Assembly: GCA_964036315.1 (NCBI GenBank)
Contig: OZ038517.1
Span: 14,704,013-14,768,012, forward strand
DNA: 64,000 nucleotides
Direction: 5' to 3'
From: Acanthosepion esculentum
Taxonomy: Eukaryota > Mollusca > Cephalopoda > Sepiida > Sepiidae
The notes beneath the pieces were generated by a model. That model was not told the DNA's origin. It ran no database searches and was given only the letters and a program-made list of their open reading frames with translations. The translations under genes and the position numbers were made by a program. Positions 48,180-57,716 of this stretch are shown one piece after another. Numbering within the stretch: position 1 is the first letter of the stretch; the number at the start of each line of letters is the position of its first letter.

Positions 48180-48850
48180 ATCTTCAAAAATTTAAATGTA
48201 ATGTCAATCGTTATCTACTGTCTCCCTAAATACTCTTCCATTGTTCTCACTCAATTTTCACTTGTGGAACTCTCTTCTGGCTTCTTGCTTTCCAGTCAAC
48301 TTTATCTTCAAAAATTTGAATACAATGTCAATCGTTATCTACAGTCTTCCGGATTACTCTTCTATTGTTCTCTCTCAATTTTCACTAGTGGAACTCTCTT
48401 CTGGCTTCTTGCTTCCCTGTCAACTTTGATCTTCAAAAATTTAAATGTAATGTCAATCGTTATCTACTGTCTCCCTAAATACTCTTCCATTGTTCTCACT
48501 CAATTTTCACTTGTGGAACTCTCTTCTGGCTTCTTGCTTTCCAGTCAACTTTATCTTCAAAAATTTGAATACAATGTCAATCGTTATCTACAGTCTTCCG
48601 GATTACTCTTCTATTGTTCTCTCTTAATTTTCACTAGTGGAACTCTCTTCTGGCTTCTTGCTTCCCTGTCAACTTTGATCTTCAAAAATTTAAATGTAAT
48701 GTCAATCGTTATCTACTGTCTCCCTAAATACTCTTCCATTGTTCTCACTCAATTTTCACTTGTGGAACTCTCTTCTGGCTTCTTGCTTTCCAGTCAACTT
48801 TATCTTCAAAAATTTGAATGCAATGTCAATCGTTATCTACAGTCTTCCTG
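48180..48850. repeat. 249-bp (two-unit) higher-order repeat, 3 copies
   Basis: Blocks starting near 48241, 48490 and 48739 repeat every 249 bp, alternating a CCCTAAATACTCTTCC unit and a CTAGTGGAACTCTCTTCTGG unit. Confidence 0.88.
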
Positions 48851-49370
48851 ATTACTCTTCTATTGTTCTCACTCAATTTTCACTTGTGGAACTCTCTTCC
48901 GGCTTGCTTTCCAGTCAACTTTGATCTTCAAAAATTTAAATGCTATGTCAATCGTTATCTACTGTCTTCCTGATTACTCTTCTATTGTTCTCACTTAAAA
49001 TTCCCTTGTGGAACTCTCTTCCGGATTTTGCCTTCCAGTCAACTTTGATCTTCATAAATTTAAATGCAATGTCAATCGTTATCTACTGTCTTCCTGATTA
49101 CTCTTCTATTGTTCTCACTCAATTTTCGCTTGTGGAACTCTCTTCCGGCTTCTTGCTTTCCAGTCCACTTTGATCTTCAAAAATTGAAATGCTATGTCAA
49201 TCGTTATCTACTGTTTTCCTGATTACTCTTCTATTGTTCTCACTCAATTTTCGCTTGTGGAACTCTCTTCCGGCTTCTTGCTTTCCTGTCAACTTTGATC
49301 TTCAAAAATCGAAATGCTATGTCAATCGTTATCTACTGTCTTCCTGATTACTCTTTCCTTCTTCCGGTCA

Positions 49371-49464
49371 TTATTAATGTTTCTGTTCCTAATTCTTCCA
49401 CGCCCTATAAACCCTTGCGTGCTCTCGTCGCTGTACTGTCTTCCTTGGGTTAATGCCGGTTCCA
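49371..49464 (+). other. LINE 3' UTR, right flank of the satellite
   Basis: After the last unit the sequence leaves the repeat with TTCCTTCTTCCGGTCATTAT. Because the unit itself contains only the first bases of this UTR (TTACTCTT), this is the natural continuation of the LINE tail. The exact LINE end is not defined. Confidence 0.5.
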
Positions 49465-49790
49465 AAAGAAAAAGTTCAAAAATTCTCATAGTTCTTCTTA
49501 GTGAACCATTATTCTCTCCCCCCTAAACTTTCTCTCACAGACGTAATGTGGCAAGCCTCTCACCGTTCGATCACTACAACCATGGAAAGTGCTCGGACGA
49601 ACTGCATTCCTTGGATCTACCAGTTCTAACCTTTACGGCAAGGAACCGCCATAGGACCTACATTGTAGCTAACCACCCACATTCTCTCCGTATTCCATCC
49701 GTGAGAAGTAATTCCACTCAAACAGCCCCTTTCCACGGACCACTGCTGCGTGGAACCGACTCACAAGATGACGTTTCCCCAATATTAACC
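49465..49790 (+). pseudogene. second LINE reverse-transcriptase C-terminus
   Basis: The plus strand reads HRRNVASLSPFDHYNHGKCS (first residues in another frame), then YIVANHPHSLRIPSVRSN. The intact-looking relative at 62930-63225 reads YVVANHPHFLRIPSVRSK and continues with TTALWNRLPRGCFPDHYNLN. This belongs to the same broad protein tail as the satellite's LINE, but is a clearly different subfamily. Confidence 0.82.
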
Positions 49791-51145
49791 TGTTTAAGTC
49801 TAGAGTTAACTGTTATCTTCCCCTCCTATCCATATAAACTTACCCTTAGCTTAATCAACTATCTTCAGTGGCCCCCGGGCCTTGTACAGGCTGAACCTTA
49901 CTGTAAAAAAAGAAAAGAAAAGATTATCAACGAATATTTCTACAATCTTAACCTGTTCAAGTCTAGGGTTAACCATTATCTTCCCCCTCCTATCCATATA
50001 AAATACCCCTTAATGTAACCCTCTACCTTGAGTGGCCCCCGGGCCTTGTACAGGATGAACCTTACTGTAAAAAAACAAAATTATCAACCAATATTTCTAC
50101 AATCTTAACCTGTTCAAGTCTAGAGTTAACCATTATCTCTCCCCTCCTATCCATATAAACTACCCATTAACGTAACCCTCTACCTTGAGTAGCCCCCGGG
50201 CCGTGTACAGGATGAACCTTACTATAAAAAAATTATCAACCAATATTTCTACAATCTTAACCTGTTCAAGTCTAGAGTTAACCATTATCTCTCCCCTCCT
50301 ATCCATATAAACTACCCATTAATGTAACCCTCTACCTTGAGTAGCCCCCGGGCCTTGTACAGGATGAACCTTACTATAAAAAAATTATCAACCAATATTT
50401 CTACAATCTTAACCTGTTCAAGTCTAGAGTTAACCATTATCTCTCCCCTCCTATCCATATAAACTACCCATTAACGTAACCCTCTACCTTGAGTAGCCCC
50501 CGGGCCGTGTACAGGATGAACCTTACTATAAAAAAATTATCAACCAATATTTCTACAATCTTAACCTGTTCAAGTCTAGAGTTAACTGTTATCTTCCCCC
50601 TCCTATCCATATAAACTACCCCTTAACGTAACCCTCTACCTTGAGAGGCCCCTGGGCCTTGTACAGGATGAACCTTACTGTAAAAAAAAATTATCAACCA
50701 ATATTTCTACAATCTTAAGTAGTTCAAGTCTAGAGTTAACTGTTATCTTCCCCCTCCTATCCATATAAACTACCCTTTAACGTAACCCTCTACCTTGAGT
50801 AGCCCCCGGGCCTTGTACAGGGTGAACCCTACTGTAAAAAAATTATCAACCAATATTTCTACAATCTTAACCTGTTCAAGTCTAGGGTTAACCATTATCT
50901 TCCCCCTCCTATCCATATAAACTACCCATTAACGTAACCCTCTACCTTGAGTGGCCCCCGGGCCTTGTACAGGATGAACCTTACTATAAAAAAATTATCA
51001 ACCAATATTTCTATAATCTTAACCTGTTCAAGTCTAGAGTTAACTGTTGTCTTCCCCTTCTATCTGTATAAACTGCCTCTTACTCTGTAACTTTTTACCT
51101 TGTGTGACCACTGGGCAATGTAAAGGGTAAACCTCACTATAAAAT
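49789..51145 (+). repeat. 152-bp tandem array of a LINE 3' end with A-rich tail, 9 copies
   Basis: CCTGTTCAAGTCTAGAGTTA recurs at 49789, 49952, 50109, 50261, 50413, 50565, 50719, 50871 and 51023 (first spacings 163 and 157, later ones 152-154). Each unit reads YNLNLFKSRVN and (H)YL-PPIHI, a stop, a short UTR (TACCTTGAGT, GGGCCTTGTACAGGATGAAC), then CCTTACT(A/G)TAAAAAAA, and re-enters the coding piece at ATTATCAACCAATATTTCTA. The single-copy element at 62930-63225 ends with the same UTR and A tail. The last unit is diverged. Confidence 0.93.
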
Positions 51146-51689
51146 TGTAAAAAAACAAAACAGAATTGAACTTCATCGATTAATCAATGCCGGCTGCATT
51201 TTGTTAAACTGAATATGAAAATCATTCTGAAGAAAAAGCCAATATTTATAAATGTAAAAGACAATAGGAAAACTGTAATAGTTGCCGAGGCGTTTCGTCC
51301 GATGTGGACTCTTTCAAGGCAAAAAACGAAATTAATTTATTAAACAAATTAACTAATAATAACAAAACAAAATGTCCTTAGCAACTGGAAGAATTTAGAA
51401 AACGTTATTTTCATACTGTTAACTGAAAATTACGTCAACTACTGTCACATGTGGAGATATTGTTTTTATTGCTGTGCTGACGGATTCAACTATTTTCTAT
51501 TGATTTCTTGATACTGTTGTGTACGTTTGTTTGGGAGAGTAGTAATTCTGTTAAGAAAGGTGAAATAAGGAAAAAGCCTGCTACTATTAGTCTCCCATCA
51601 TTTTAATTTTTACGATTCTACAATTAATTATAAAAATATCAGTCTATGGATTATAATGAGAAGAAGAGATTTAGATAAACCATCACAAG
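51146..51689. other. no recognisable gene
   Basis: AT-rich. The block GCCGAGGCGTTTCGTCCGAT at 51284 resembles hairpin-prone CGTTTCG motifs elsewhere in the window. Confidence 0.5.
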
Positions 51690-51975
51690 ATGAGGGGAAT
51701 ATGGTGGGTGTGGCAACGTCTCATATCTCAAGTCGGTGAGCTTCTACAGTGTCATCCGCGCAACATGTGACCGAACATTGTCATGGATCTGAATTTGACG
51801 TCGTCGATTAACCAGTGCCGGTCGTATTTTGCTAAACTTAATATGTATTTCATCCAGTTGCTGGCAGTAAACATTGGCAGTGATGCTCTGGTTAGATTCC
51901 TGAAAGCAGTAATTGGTAACGCCAATGGCGGACCACCAGACAGTCATCTTCTGGTGGTACAATTTTGGGGGCTCA
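51690..51975 (-). pseudogene. mariner transposase catalytic fragment
   Basis: The minus strand reads MTVWWSAIGVTNYCFQESNQ, then ITANVYCQQLDE, then QIHDNVRSHVARMTL. V(W)W(D/S)-x-GV, ITA-x-Y(C)-QQL and HDN-R-H-A are the mariner catalytic blocks, with the second Asp in HDN. In the first block Ser replaces the usual Asp. It is cut on both sides; the Tc1 copy begins at 51991. Confidence 0.88.
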
Positions 51976-51990
51976 CATTAGGAATGAGTA

Positions 51991-52579
51991 CAGTGCCGTT
52001 CGATAAAAGTGACTCACCTGATTTTTTTTCCATAAAAATTTTTTCGCCTATTGTTTTTGGGGTCAAACTAATTTTTAATCTTACTAATATAAAGACCCCT
52101 TCCTGACCACCTAGTAAAAAAGTTTACTCACCCTAAGGTGTTCTATTGATAATTATAATTTTGGATATAAATGAAATTTAGGAAAAAACTCTCTGCAAAA
52201 AAAGTGACTCCCTTATTTCCTGCAACTAGTAATCAATAGAAACATAATCGAACAGCTTTAAATAAAGAATAATAGAGGTATAATTTATTTATAATAGTTC
52301 GAAATATTTAATAATCTATGGGTCCTCCTTTATTTTGAATAACCTTTTCAACCCTATTTGCCATTGACTTCTTTAGGTTCTGTCAAATCACATCTCCAAG
52401 CATTGAATTCCATTCGGATATGAAATTCACAATCAAATCCTCTTTGTTGTTCAACTGCTTTCTCGAGAGCCTGTACTTTATAATGCTCCATAAGTTTTCT
52501 ATGGAGTTGAGGTCAGGAGATTGGGGCGGCCATGTCATAACACTTACCTGCTTCTCATCAAAGTATTCCTTCATCAATT
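51991..52579 (-). mobile_element. Tc1-family transposon, truncated second copy
   Basis: The left end CAGTGCCGTTCGATAAAAGT is preceded by TA and is near-identical to 13401-13997. Catalytic-domain text is readable: MTWPPQSPDLNSIENLWS, with an intact Glu. The match stops at 52579, before the block with the second catalytic Asp, so about 370 bp including the other end are lost. Confidence 0.93.
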
Positions 52580-52654
52580 AACCTTAACCCTGCAGAACCA
52601 TCCACACTTTTTGAAGGGCCGAATACAGAGACCTGGTGCACTACATGCCACAGG

Positions 52655-52952
52655 GTCCCTTACATAAGCCATTATCAAAGATGACAATTACATTATCATT
52701 ATTGTTTCGTCCGTGTATTGTTTGATATATTGAAATGTAATTTCCATCTTTGATAATGGCTTATGCAAGGCTAAAGCTTAAATTGGATTTAAACATGTAT
52801 CAATATGGTGATTTCCTTTCGTCTTTCAATGATAATGTTATTAAGCTTATCAGACAATATGAAAGGAACTTACAATATGAAAGGAACTTACAATATGAAA
52901 GGAACTTACTTAAAATACAAAACTTGTCTATATTATTTAATGAAACATGCAT

Positions 52953-52955
<3 letters not shown>
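52655..52955 (+). repeat. dispersed repeat R1, copy 2, with 33-bp palindrome arms
   Basis: 52666-52698 (CATAAGCCATTATCAAAGAT) is inverted at about 52733-52766. The rest matches 5504-5765 on the other strand. ATGAAAGGAACTTACAAT is triplicated with an 18-bp period at 52858-52910, absent from copy 1. Confidence 0.85.

Positions 52956-53001
<46 letters not shown>
52955..53001. repeat. (TA)n microsatellite
   Basis: TA run at the end of R1 copy 2. Confidence 0.95.
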
Positions 53002-53006
<5 letters not shown>

Positions 53007-53159
53007 GAAAATTAATTTCGGTTGAGCTCTGTGGGAAGGAAGTGTGGGTTTGTAAACAGTGACTATTAAAGCTAATATAGCATGACTCTTCGGCAGAATT
53101 GAGTCACTGTCAGTCACTGTGTGTTTATCTAAATCTAAAAGTAAGTACGCTAAAATTCA

Positions 53160-53291
53160 CCTTCATCCCTGCTTAGTGGTAGAATTTCCGACTGACGCCA
53201 ATTCAGTGGGGTTTCGATCCTAGCTCGAGTCAACCGGACGTCTAGCCACACTGAAGAGCTGTGATACAGCGAAACAGTCTGTCTGTGGATG

Positions 53292-53297
<6 letters not shown>
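53160..53297 (+). mobile_element. tRNA-derived SINE with (TA)n tail
   Basis: TGCTTAGTGGTAGAATTTCC is an A-box region in the style of tRNA-Gly, and GGGGTTTCGATCCTAGCTC is a B-box, 34 bp apart. The unit ends GTGGATGACAATA and passes into (TA)n. The same GGTGGATGACAATATA junction occurs at 58510, so another copy's end may be there. Confidence 0.72.

Positions 53298-53368
<71 letters not shown>
53298..53368. repeat. (TA)n microsatellite
   Basis: About 35 TA units attached to the SINE tail. Confidence 0.95.
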
Positions 53369-53373
<5 letters not shown>

Positions 53374-53605
53374 GCCAGTATTAAATTCAGCTGTCGAAGT
53401 CTGATTAAATTTTTTTTATTGTAACTATTTCTTGATAATCAATGAAAATATCAAAAGTACTTGAAAAAAAAGACATGAACTTTGGACAGTTTGAACGAAA
53501 AAAGAACAATGACAATCTTTGAACAGTTGATTCACAATTTTGATTCGGACGTGCAGCAATTTATTTGAAAGTTTATTGGATAAATACAATAAAAAATGAA
53601 ACAGA

Positions 53606-53607
<2 letters not shown>
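53369..53607. other. no recognisable feature
   Basis: AT-rich spacer between two TA tracts. Confidence 0.5.

Positions 53608-53679
<72 letters not shown>
53608..53679. repeat. (TA)n microsatellite
   Basis: About 36 TA units. Confidence 0.95.
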
Positions 53680-53680
<1 letters not shown>

Positions 53681-54129
53681 GGAGTTGATCCCGAGAGATA
53701 CTGCAGTACCAGACCAATATGAGTCAAAGTCGGGGCAAGCTCTTAAATCTTCCCCCATTTCCATAAATCATTTTACCTCAGTCCCCAAATAAAAGACCTG
53801 AACAGAACAGATACTACACTTTGATATCTCTCTCTCTCACACATTGTGTATTTGGGTAGTAGTTCTTCTTTTATGCATGTTTCGTTGAATATGTCGAATA
53901 AAGAATATTTGATTCAGTTTTTCGAGTGTCCTTAAGTCGTTTCGCTTTTATAGATTAAGTGCGTCAGGCCGTTAGAGAAACTGAACAAGAAAACTTAAAA
54001 AAGGTTTCTTTGTACGTCATATCCCACGAAACAAACACACAAACGCATAATTTTTTTATTAAATTAGCTTTGTTAATAAGACGTCGGCTTCTATAAGCAA
54101 GATTTTGGCGCCTGTTGCAGTGCATAGCC
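53680..54129. other. no recognisable gene
   Basis: Single-copy-looking sequence up to the hAT element; a short CT tract at 53828-53840. Confidence 0.5.
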
Positions 54130-54304
54130 CAGCTATGGCAAACTGCGGCCCGCGGGCCACATACGGCTCGATTGGCTTTCTGAATGACCCTCTAAATTTC
54201 ATGTGAAAAATAACGTTTATTAAAATGTTTGTTTCTTTTCGTTCTCACTTGTTCACTCACACACTCTCTCACACACAGCCACATACCTTAGCAACGATTA
54301 AGTA

Positions 54305-54530
54305 CGGGGTGGTCGGAAAGTCTTGTCACCACTACATAAATATAATTTTATATTCCAGGTGGCTGACGTGAGCTCGTACAGTTTGGAAGAGAGGCCTCTC
54401 CATGTATGACAGCATCAATGAAAGTAAATAAACTGAATCCAATACATGTTCTTTGTACTACTGTATTACTTGTTCATCTATTGTTCTCATTACTTTATAG
54501 TAGGGGTGACAAGACTTTCGGACCACCTTG
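54305..54530 (+). mobile_element. 226-bp mariner-related MITE, copy 1
   Basis: TIRs GGTGGTCGGAAAGTCTTGTC and (complement) GGTGGTCCGAAAGTCTTGTC are flanked by TA. Inside, VADVSSYSLEERP and a stop form the first codons of a transposase, so it arose by deletion of a larger element. Confidence 0.9.
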
Positions 54531-54682
54531 TAATTTTAATGGCTGTAAATTATTTTCTTCTTGGCTGACCCAAAGACTATTCGGGCGGGAGGTTCATTTT
54601 AACTCTGACTGGATGCCATACACTCAGCGAGGAAGAACTCACTATACGAGCAATTTCTGGAACACGGGCACAAAATAATATA

Positions 54683-54912
54683 CAAGGTAGTCCGAAAGTC
54701 TTGTCACCCCTACGTTATATAATTTTCTATTTCAAGATGGTTGACACGAGCTCGTACAGTTTGGAAGAGGGCCTGCTTGCAAGTGTATGGACACATGGCC
54801 GTGTGCATTCTGGCAAGAGCATGGAGGATGTGCGACATGACTTCACCGAAAGATTACTTGTTCTTCTCTTATTCTCATTACATTTTAGTGACAAGACTTT
54901 CGGACCACGCTG
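54683..54912 (+). mobile_element. 230-bp mariner-related MITE, copy 2
   Basis: Same TIRs as copy 1, flanked by TA (54681-54682, 54913-54914). An ATG at 54737 opens VDTSSYSLEEG, then GKSMEDVRHDF, the N-terminus of a transposase with the typical GKS-E-VR-F helix. The frame then runs into the right TIR. Confidence 0.9.
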
Positions 54913-55132
54913 TACAATGTTTCTTGAATTTTATAAGTTTTCGTTGAAGGTACCGTTGTTAGCATTTTAAACCATTGGCGATTTTCACTAAGGAAGACCA
55001 TAAATGTAAACACCTTATTGCTTCAGAAACAAGAAACGTTAATGATATTTTTCACTAGAGGATAAATAAATTTTAGTTCCTTAAAAACAATGTTTTGCAT
55101 CATCAAATGAATCAATTAGTAACAAATCTCAC

Positions 55133-55227
55133 AGCGCAGCAAGTGTTAATCACTCTGTCATCTGTGATGATGATATAGGAAGACTTCAGAAACCTTTCTT
55201 TCTATTTTTCTTACTTCCTGTCTTTTT

Positions 55228-55283
<56 letters not shown>

Positions 55284-55510
55284 TCCAGAACTTGTTCATT
55301 TCTTACTTCCTGTCTTCCTTTCTCCCTTTCCTCCTTCCTCTCTTTTCCTTCTCAGAACTCGTTCGTTCGTTCGTTCGTTCGTTCCTTCCTTCCTTCCTTG
55401 CTTCCTTGCTTCCTTCCTTCCTTCCTTCCTTCCTTCCTTCCTTTTCAGAACTTGTTTCTTTCTTCATTACTTTCTTTTTCAGAACTTCTTCATTTCTTTT
55501 TTTCTTTTTT

Positions 55511-55550
<40 letters not shown>

Positions 55551-55933
55551 TTCGGAACTTCTTTGTTTGTTTCTTTCTTTCTTACTTCCTTTCTTCCTTC
55601 CTTTCTTTTCCTTTTCAGAAATCGTTCGTTCGTTCCTTCATTCGTTCGTTCGTTCGTTCCTTTTCAGAACTTGTTCCTTTCTTCATTACTTTCTTTTTCG
55701 GAACTTCTTCATTTCTTTCATACTTTCTTTCTTTCTTTCTTTTCAGAACTTGTTTGTTTGTTTGTTTCTTTCTTTCTTTCTTTCTAGAACTTGTTCATTT
55801 TTTACTTCCTGTCTTCTTTCCTTTCCTCCTTCCTTTCTTTTCCTTTTCAGAAATCGTTCGTTCGTTCGTTCCTTCCTTCCTTTTCAGAACGTGTTTCTTT
55901 CTTCATTACTTTCTTTTTCAGAACTTCTTCATT

Positions 55934-55968
<35 letters not shown>

Positions 55969-56010
55969 CCTTGCTTCAAGTTTTTCTTTTAATCTATTCT
56001 ACATTTCCAT

Positions 56011-56053
<43 letters not shown>

Positions 56054-56123
56054 AACGCGCATCACACACCGCAACAAGTGTTAATCCCTCTGTCATCTGT
56101 GATGATATTATACGAAGACTTCA
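55133..56123. repeat. direct repeats of about 60 bp bracketing the pyrimidine tract
   Basis: 55133-55187 and 56064-56123 share GCA(G/A)CAAGTGTTAATC, CTCTGTCATCTGTGATGAT and GAAGACTTCAG. Confidence 0.88.
55197..56055. repeat. compound TTTC/TTCC/TTCG pyrimidine tract with repeated islands
   Basis: Runs of TTTC, TTCC and GTTC are separated by islands such as CAGAACTTGTTC(A)TTTCTT and TTCATTACTTTCTTTTT that recur four to six times. The tract is therefore itself a higher-order repeat of roughly 230-300 bp. Long Phe/Ser/Leu open frames are artefacts. Confidence 0.95.
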
Positions 56124-56358
56124 GGGATTTCTTTTAATTATAGAAGGAATCTTTTCTTCAAAGAAATAAAAATCGACCGTTTCTCTATTTTGAATGCAGA
56201 TACTTATGCGCATGCTCTTCTCTTGTGAAAATGGCTGCGGTACCCTTAATGAAAACATTACCTTGATTTGGGTTTTTGAGTAGTGCGGCCCATTTTATGA
56301 GGAAGTGTACCTCGTGCGGCCCACATTTCGAAAAAGGTTGCCCATGCCTGGTATAGCC

Positions 56359-56690
56359 TGGCAGTCATTCGTCCCGCCCCTAAAAGACCGTCTGTCTCTA
56401 AATAGTATCCCCCTCGGAAAGTGCATATGATAGAATTTATTTGACACAATACGAATAAAGTAATTAAAAGTACAAGGTATTGTGTGTTCGCAATATAAGG
56501 CAATGTAACGAGATTCAACTTTAAATTTTCCATGACCCATGTGATTCCCACTGTGCATTGCAAGTTTCTCGCCTTTGTATCGTTGCATATTGTCAACTTT
56601 TTCGTTTTTTTTTCATTGCGTATGAGAAGGGACAAGTGTTTAGCTTGTTTCTTTTAGACAATTTCGGAGTGTTTCACTTCTAGGAACAAT
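56359..56690. other. no recognisable gene
   Basis: Two minus-strand open frames (56258-56635, 56295-56588) overlap the hAT end and have no motif; not called. Confidence 0.5.
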
Positions 56691-56745
56691 ATTTTTTAAA
56701 ACAATGTTTTTTAAAACAATGTTTTTTAAAACAACGTTTTTCACT
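56691..56745. repeat. 16-bp tandem repeat, 3.5 copies
   Basis: AACAATGTTTTTTAAA repeats head to tail. Confidence 0.9.
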
Positions 56746-56931
56746 GTTTTTTTCTTATAACTGAGTTTAATTTTAACTCGTTCATAAATCCCACCATTAG
56801 TTCTTTGCTGTTGGAGTTGTCTTCATTAGTCAGTTCGTTTTACAGTTTTTTTAAACGTTTTTGCATCATACGTAGACATAATTTTGCAATATTTGTATAT
56901 AATTTCTTTCTTTTCCTTTACATTTGCGCCT

Positions 56932-56976
56932 TTTCTTTCTTTCTTTCTTTCTTTCTTTCCGAGACACTTGTTCATT

Positions 56977-57032
<56 letters not shown>

Positions 57033-57033
57033 T
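56932..57033. repeat. (TTTC)n microsatellite, two blocks
   Basis: TTTC runs interrupted by CCGAGACACTTGTTCA. Confidence 0.95.
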
Positions 57034-57246
57034 TGGCACTTATTTTTTCTGAATTGTTTTTGATATTTCATTTCTTTATTTTTCTCAACCTTTCTTTTTC
57101 TTTTTTTCCTTCGTTCACTCCTTCATTGCGTCGTTTAATTAAAATAGTATTTTTTGCCGTTCTGATTTCTTCATTTTCGTTTTACCTTTCTTTTTCTATT
57201 GTTTTTTTTATGGTTTACATAGTTCATTTTTTTTATATATTCCTTT

Positions 57247-57378
57247 TCTTTCTTTCTTCTTCTTCTTCTTCTTCTTCTTCTTCTTCTTCTTCTTCTTCTT
57301 CTTCTTTCTTTCTTCTTCTTCTTCTTCTTCTTCTTCTTCTTCTTCTTCTTCTTCTTCTTCTTCTTCTTCTTCTTCTTC
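57247..57378. repeat. (TTC)n microsatellite
   Basis: About 40 TTC units with one TTTCTTTC interruption. Confidence 0.95.
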
Positions 57379-57653
57379 GATTCAGTTCTTTCTACCTTTA
57401 CTTAAAATGCCACAAGAAATAAACGTATCGCCAATCGCAAAATAATGTATGTATATACTTTCTGTTTCCTTGATATTTTACACCTAGAAAGAAGTTTAGT
57501 TAATTTTCTTATAATAAATATTTTTTTGGATTCGTCATTTTCTTAAAATAGGCTGAAGTTGGTTCCTCTAGGAAAAAATGGTCATAATCCCAGAAATTAA
57601 AAAAAAATAATTACAAAAGGCATAAGGAAACTTTTCGTAAAAATCCACCCCAC

Positions 57654-57657
<4 letters not shown>

Positions 57658-57713
<56 letters not shown>
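57658..57713. repeat. (TA)n microsatellite
   Basis: About 28 TA units. Confidence 0.95.

Positions 57714-57716
<3 letters not shown>

Larger units (their letters stand above)
39780..49370 (+). repeat. 125-bp satellite derived from a LINE 3' end, about 76 copies
   Basis: The unit is 125 bp (starts of CAATGTCAATCGTTATCTAC at 39841, 39966, 40091, 40216, 40341 and so on; occasional 121-bp units lack 4 bp). In one frame it reads LWNSLPASCFPVNF(D), then LQKFKCNVNRYLLSS and a stop. The equivalent single-copy LINE tail at 59589-59807 reads LWNSLPISCFPESYN, then LPKFKCKINRHPLSS. Each unit is thus the last roughly 33 codons of the protein, the stop, about 8 bp of 3' UTR (TTACTCTT) and a joined upstream piece. 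Units differ by a few percent. Long open frames across it exist because one frame of the unit lacks stops; they are not genes. Confidence 0.93.
54130..56350. mobile_element. hAT transposon, non-autonomous, with nested insertions
   Basis: The ends CAGCTATGGCAAACTGCGGC and (complement) CAGGCATGGGCAACCTTTTT are imperfect TIRs followed by GCGGCCC(G)-rich subterminal repeats on both sides. They are flanked by GCATAGCC (54122-54129) and GTATAGCC (56351-56358), an 8-bp duplication with one change, as expected for hAT. No transposase remains; the interior holds two MITEs and an 860-bp pyrimidine tract. Confidence 0.9.

Noticed and set aside
47991..48851. A 286-codon open frame (and many shorter ones) across 40-49 kb
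   Set aside because: One frame of the 125-bp satellite unit has no stop, and 125 is not a multiple of 3, so frames rotate from unit to unit. It is the repeat read through, not a gene.
54406..54970. Three plus-strand frames of 68-90 codons
   Set aside because: They cross MITE boundaries. Only the short transposase-start motif inside each MITE is meaningful.
55292..56137. A 281-codon Phe/Ser/Leu-rich frame resembling a membrane protein
   Set aside because: Produced by the TTTC/TTCC microsatellite; hydrophobicity comes from T-rich codons only.
56258..56635. A 125-codon minus-strand frame
   Set aside because: It spans the right terminal repeat of the hAT element and the flanking target duplication, so it is not a natural gene.
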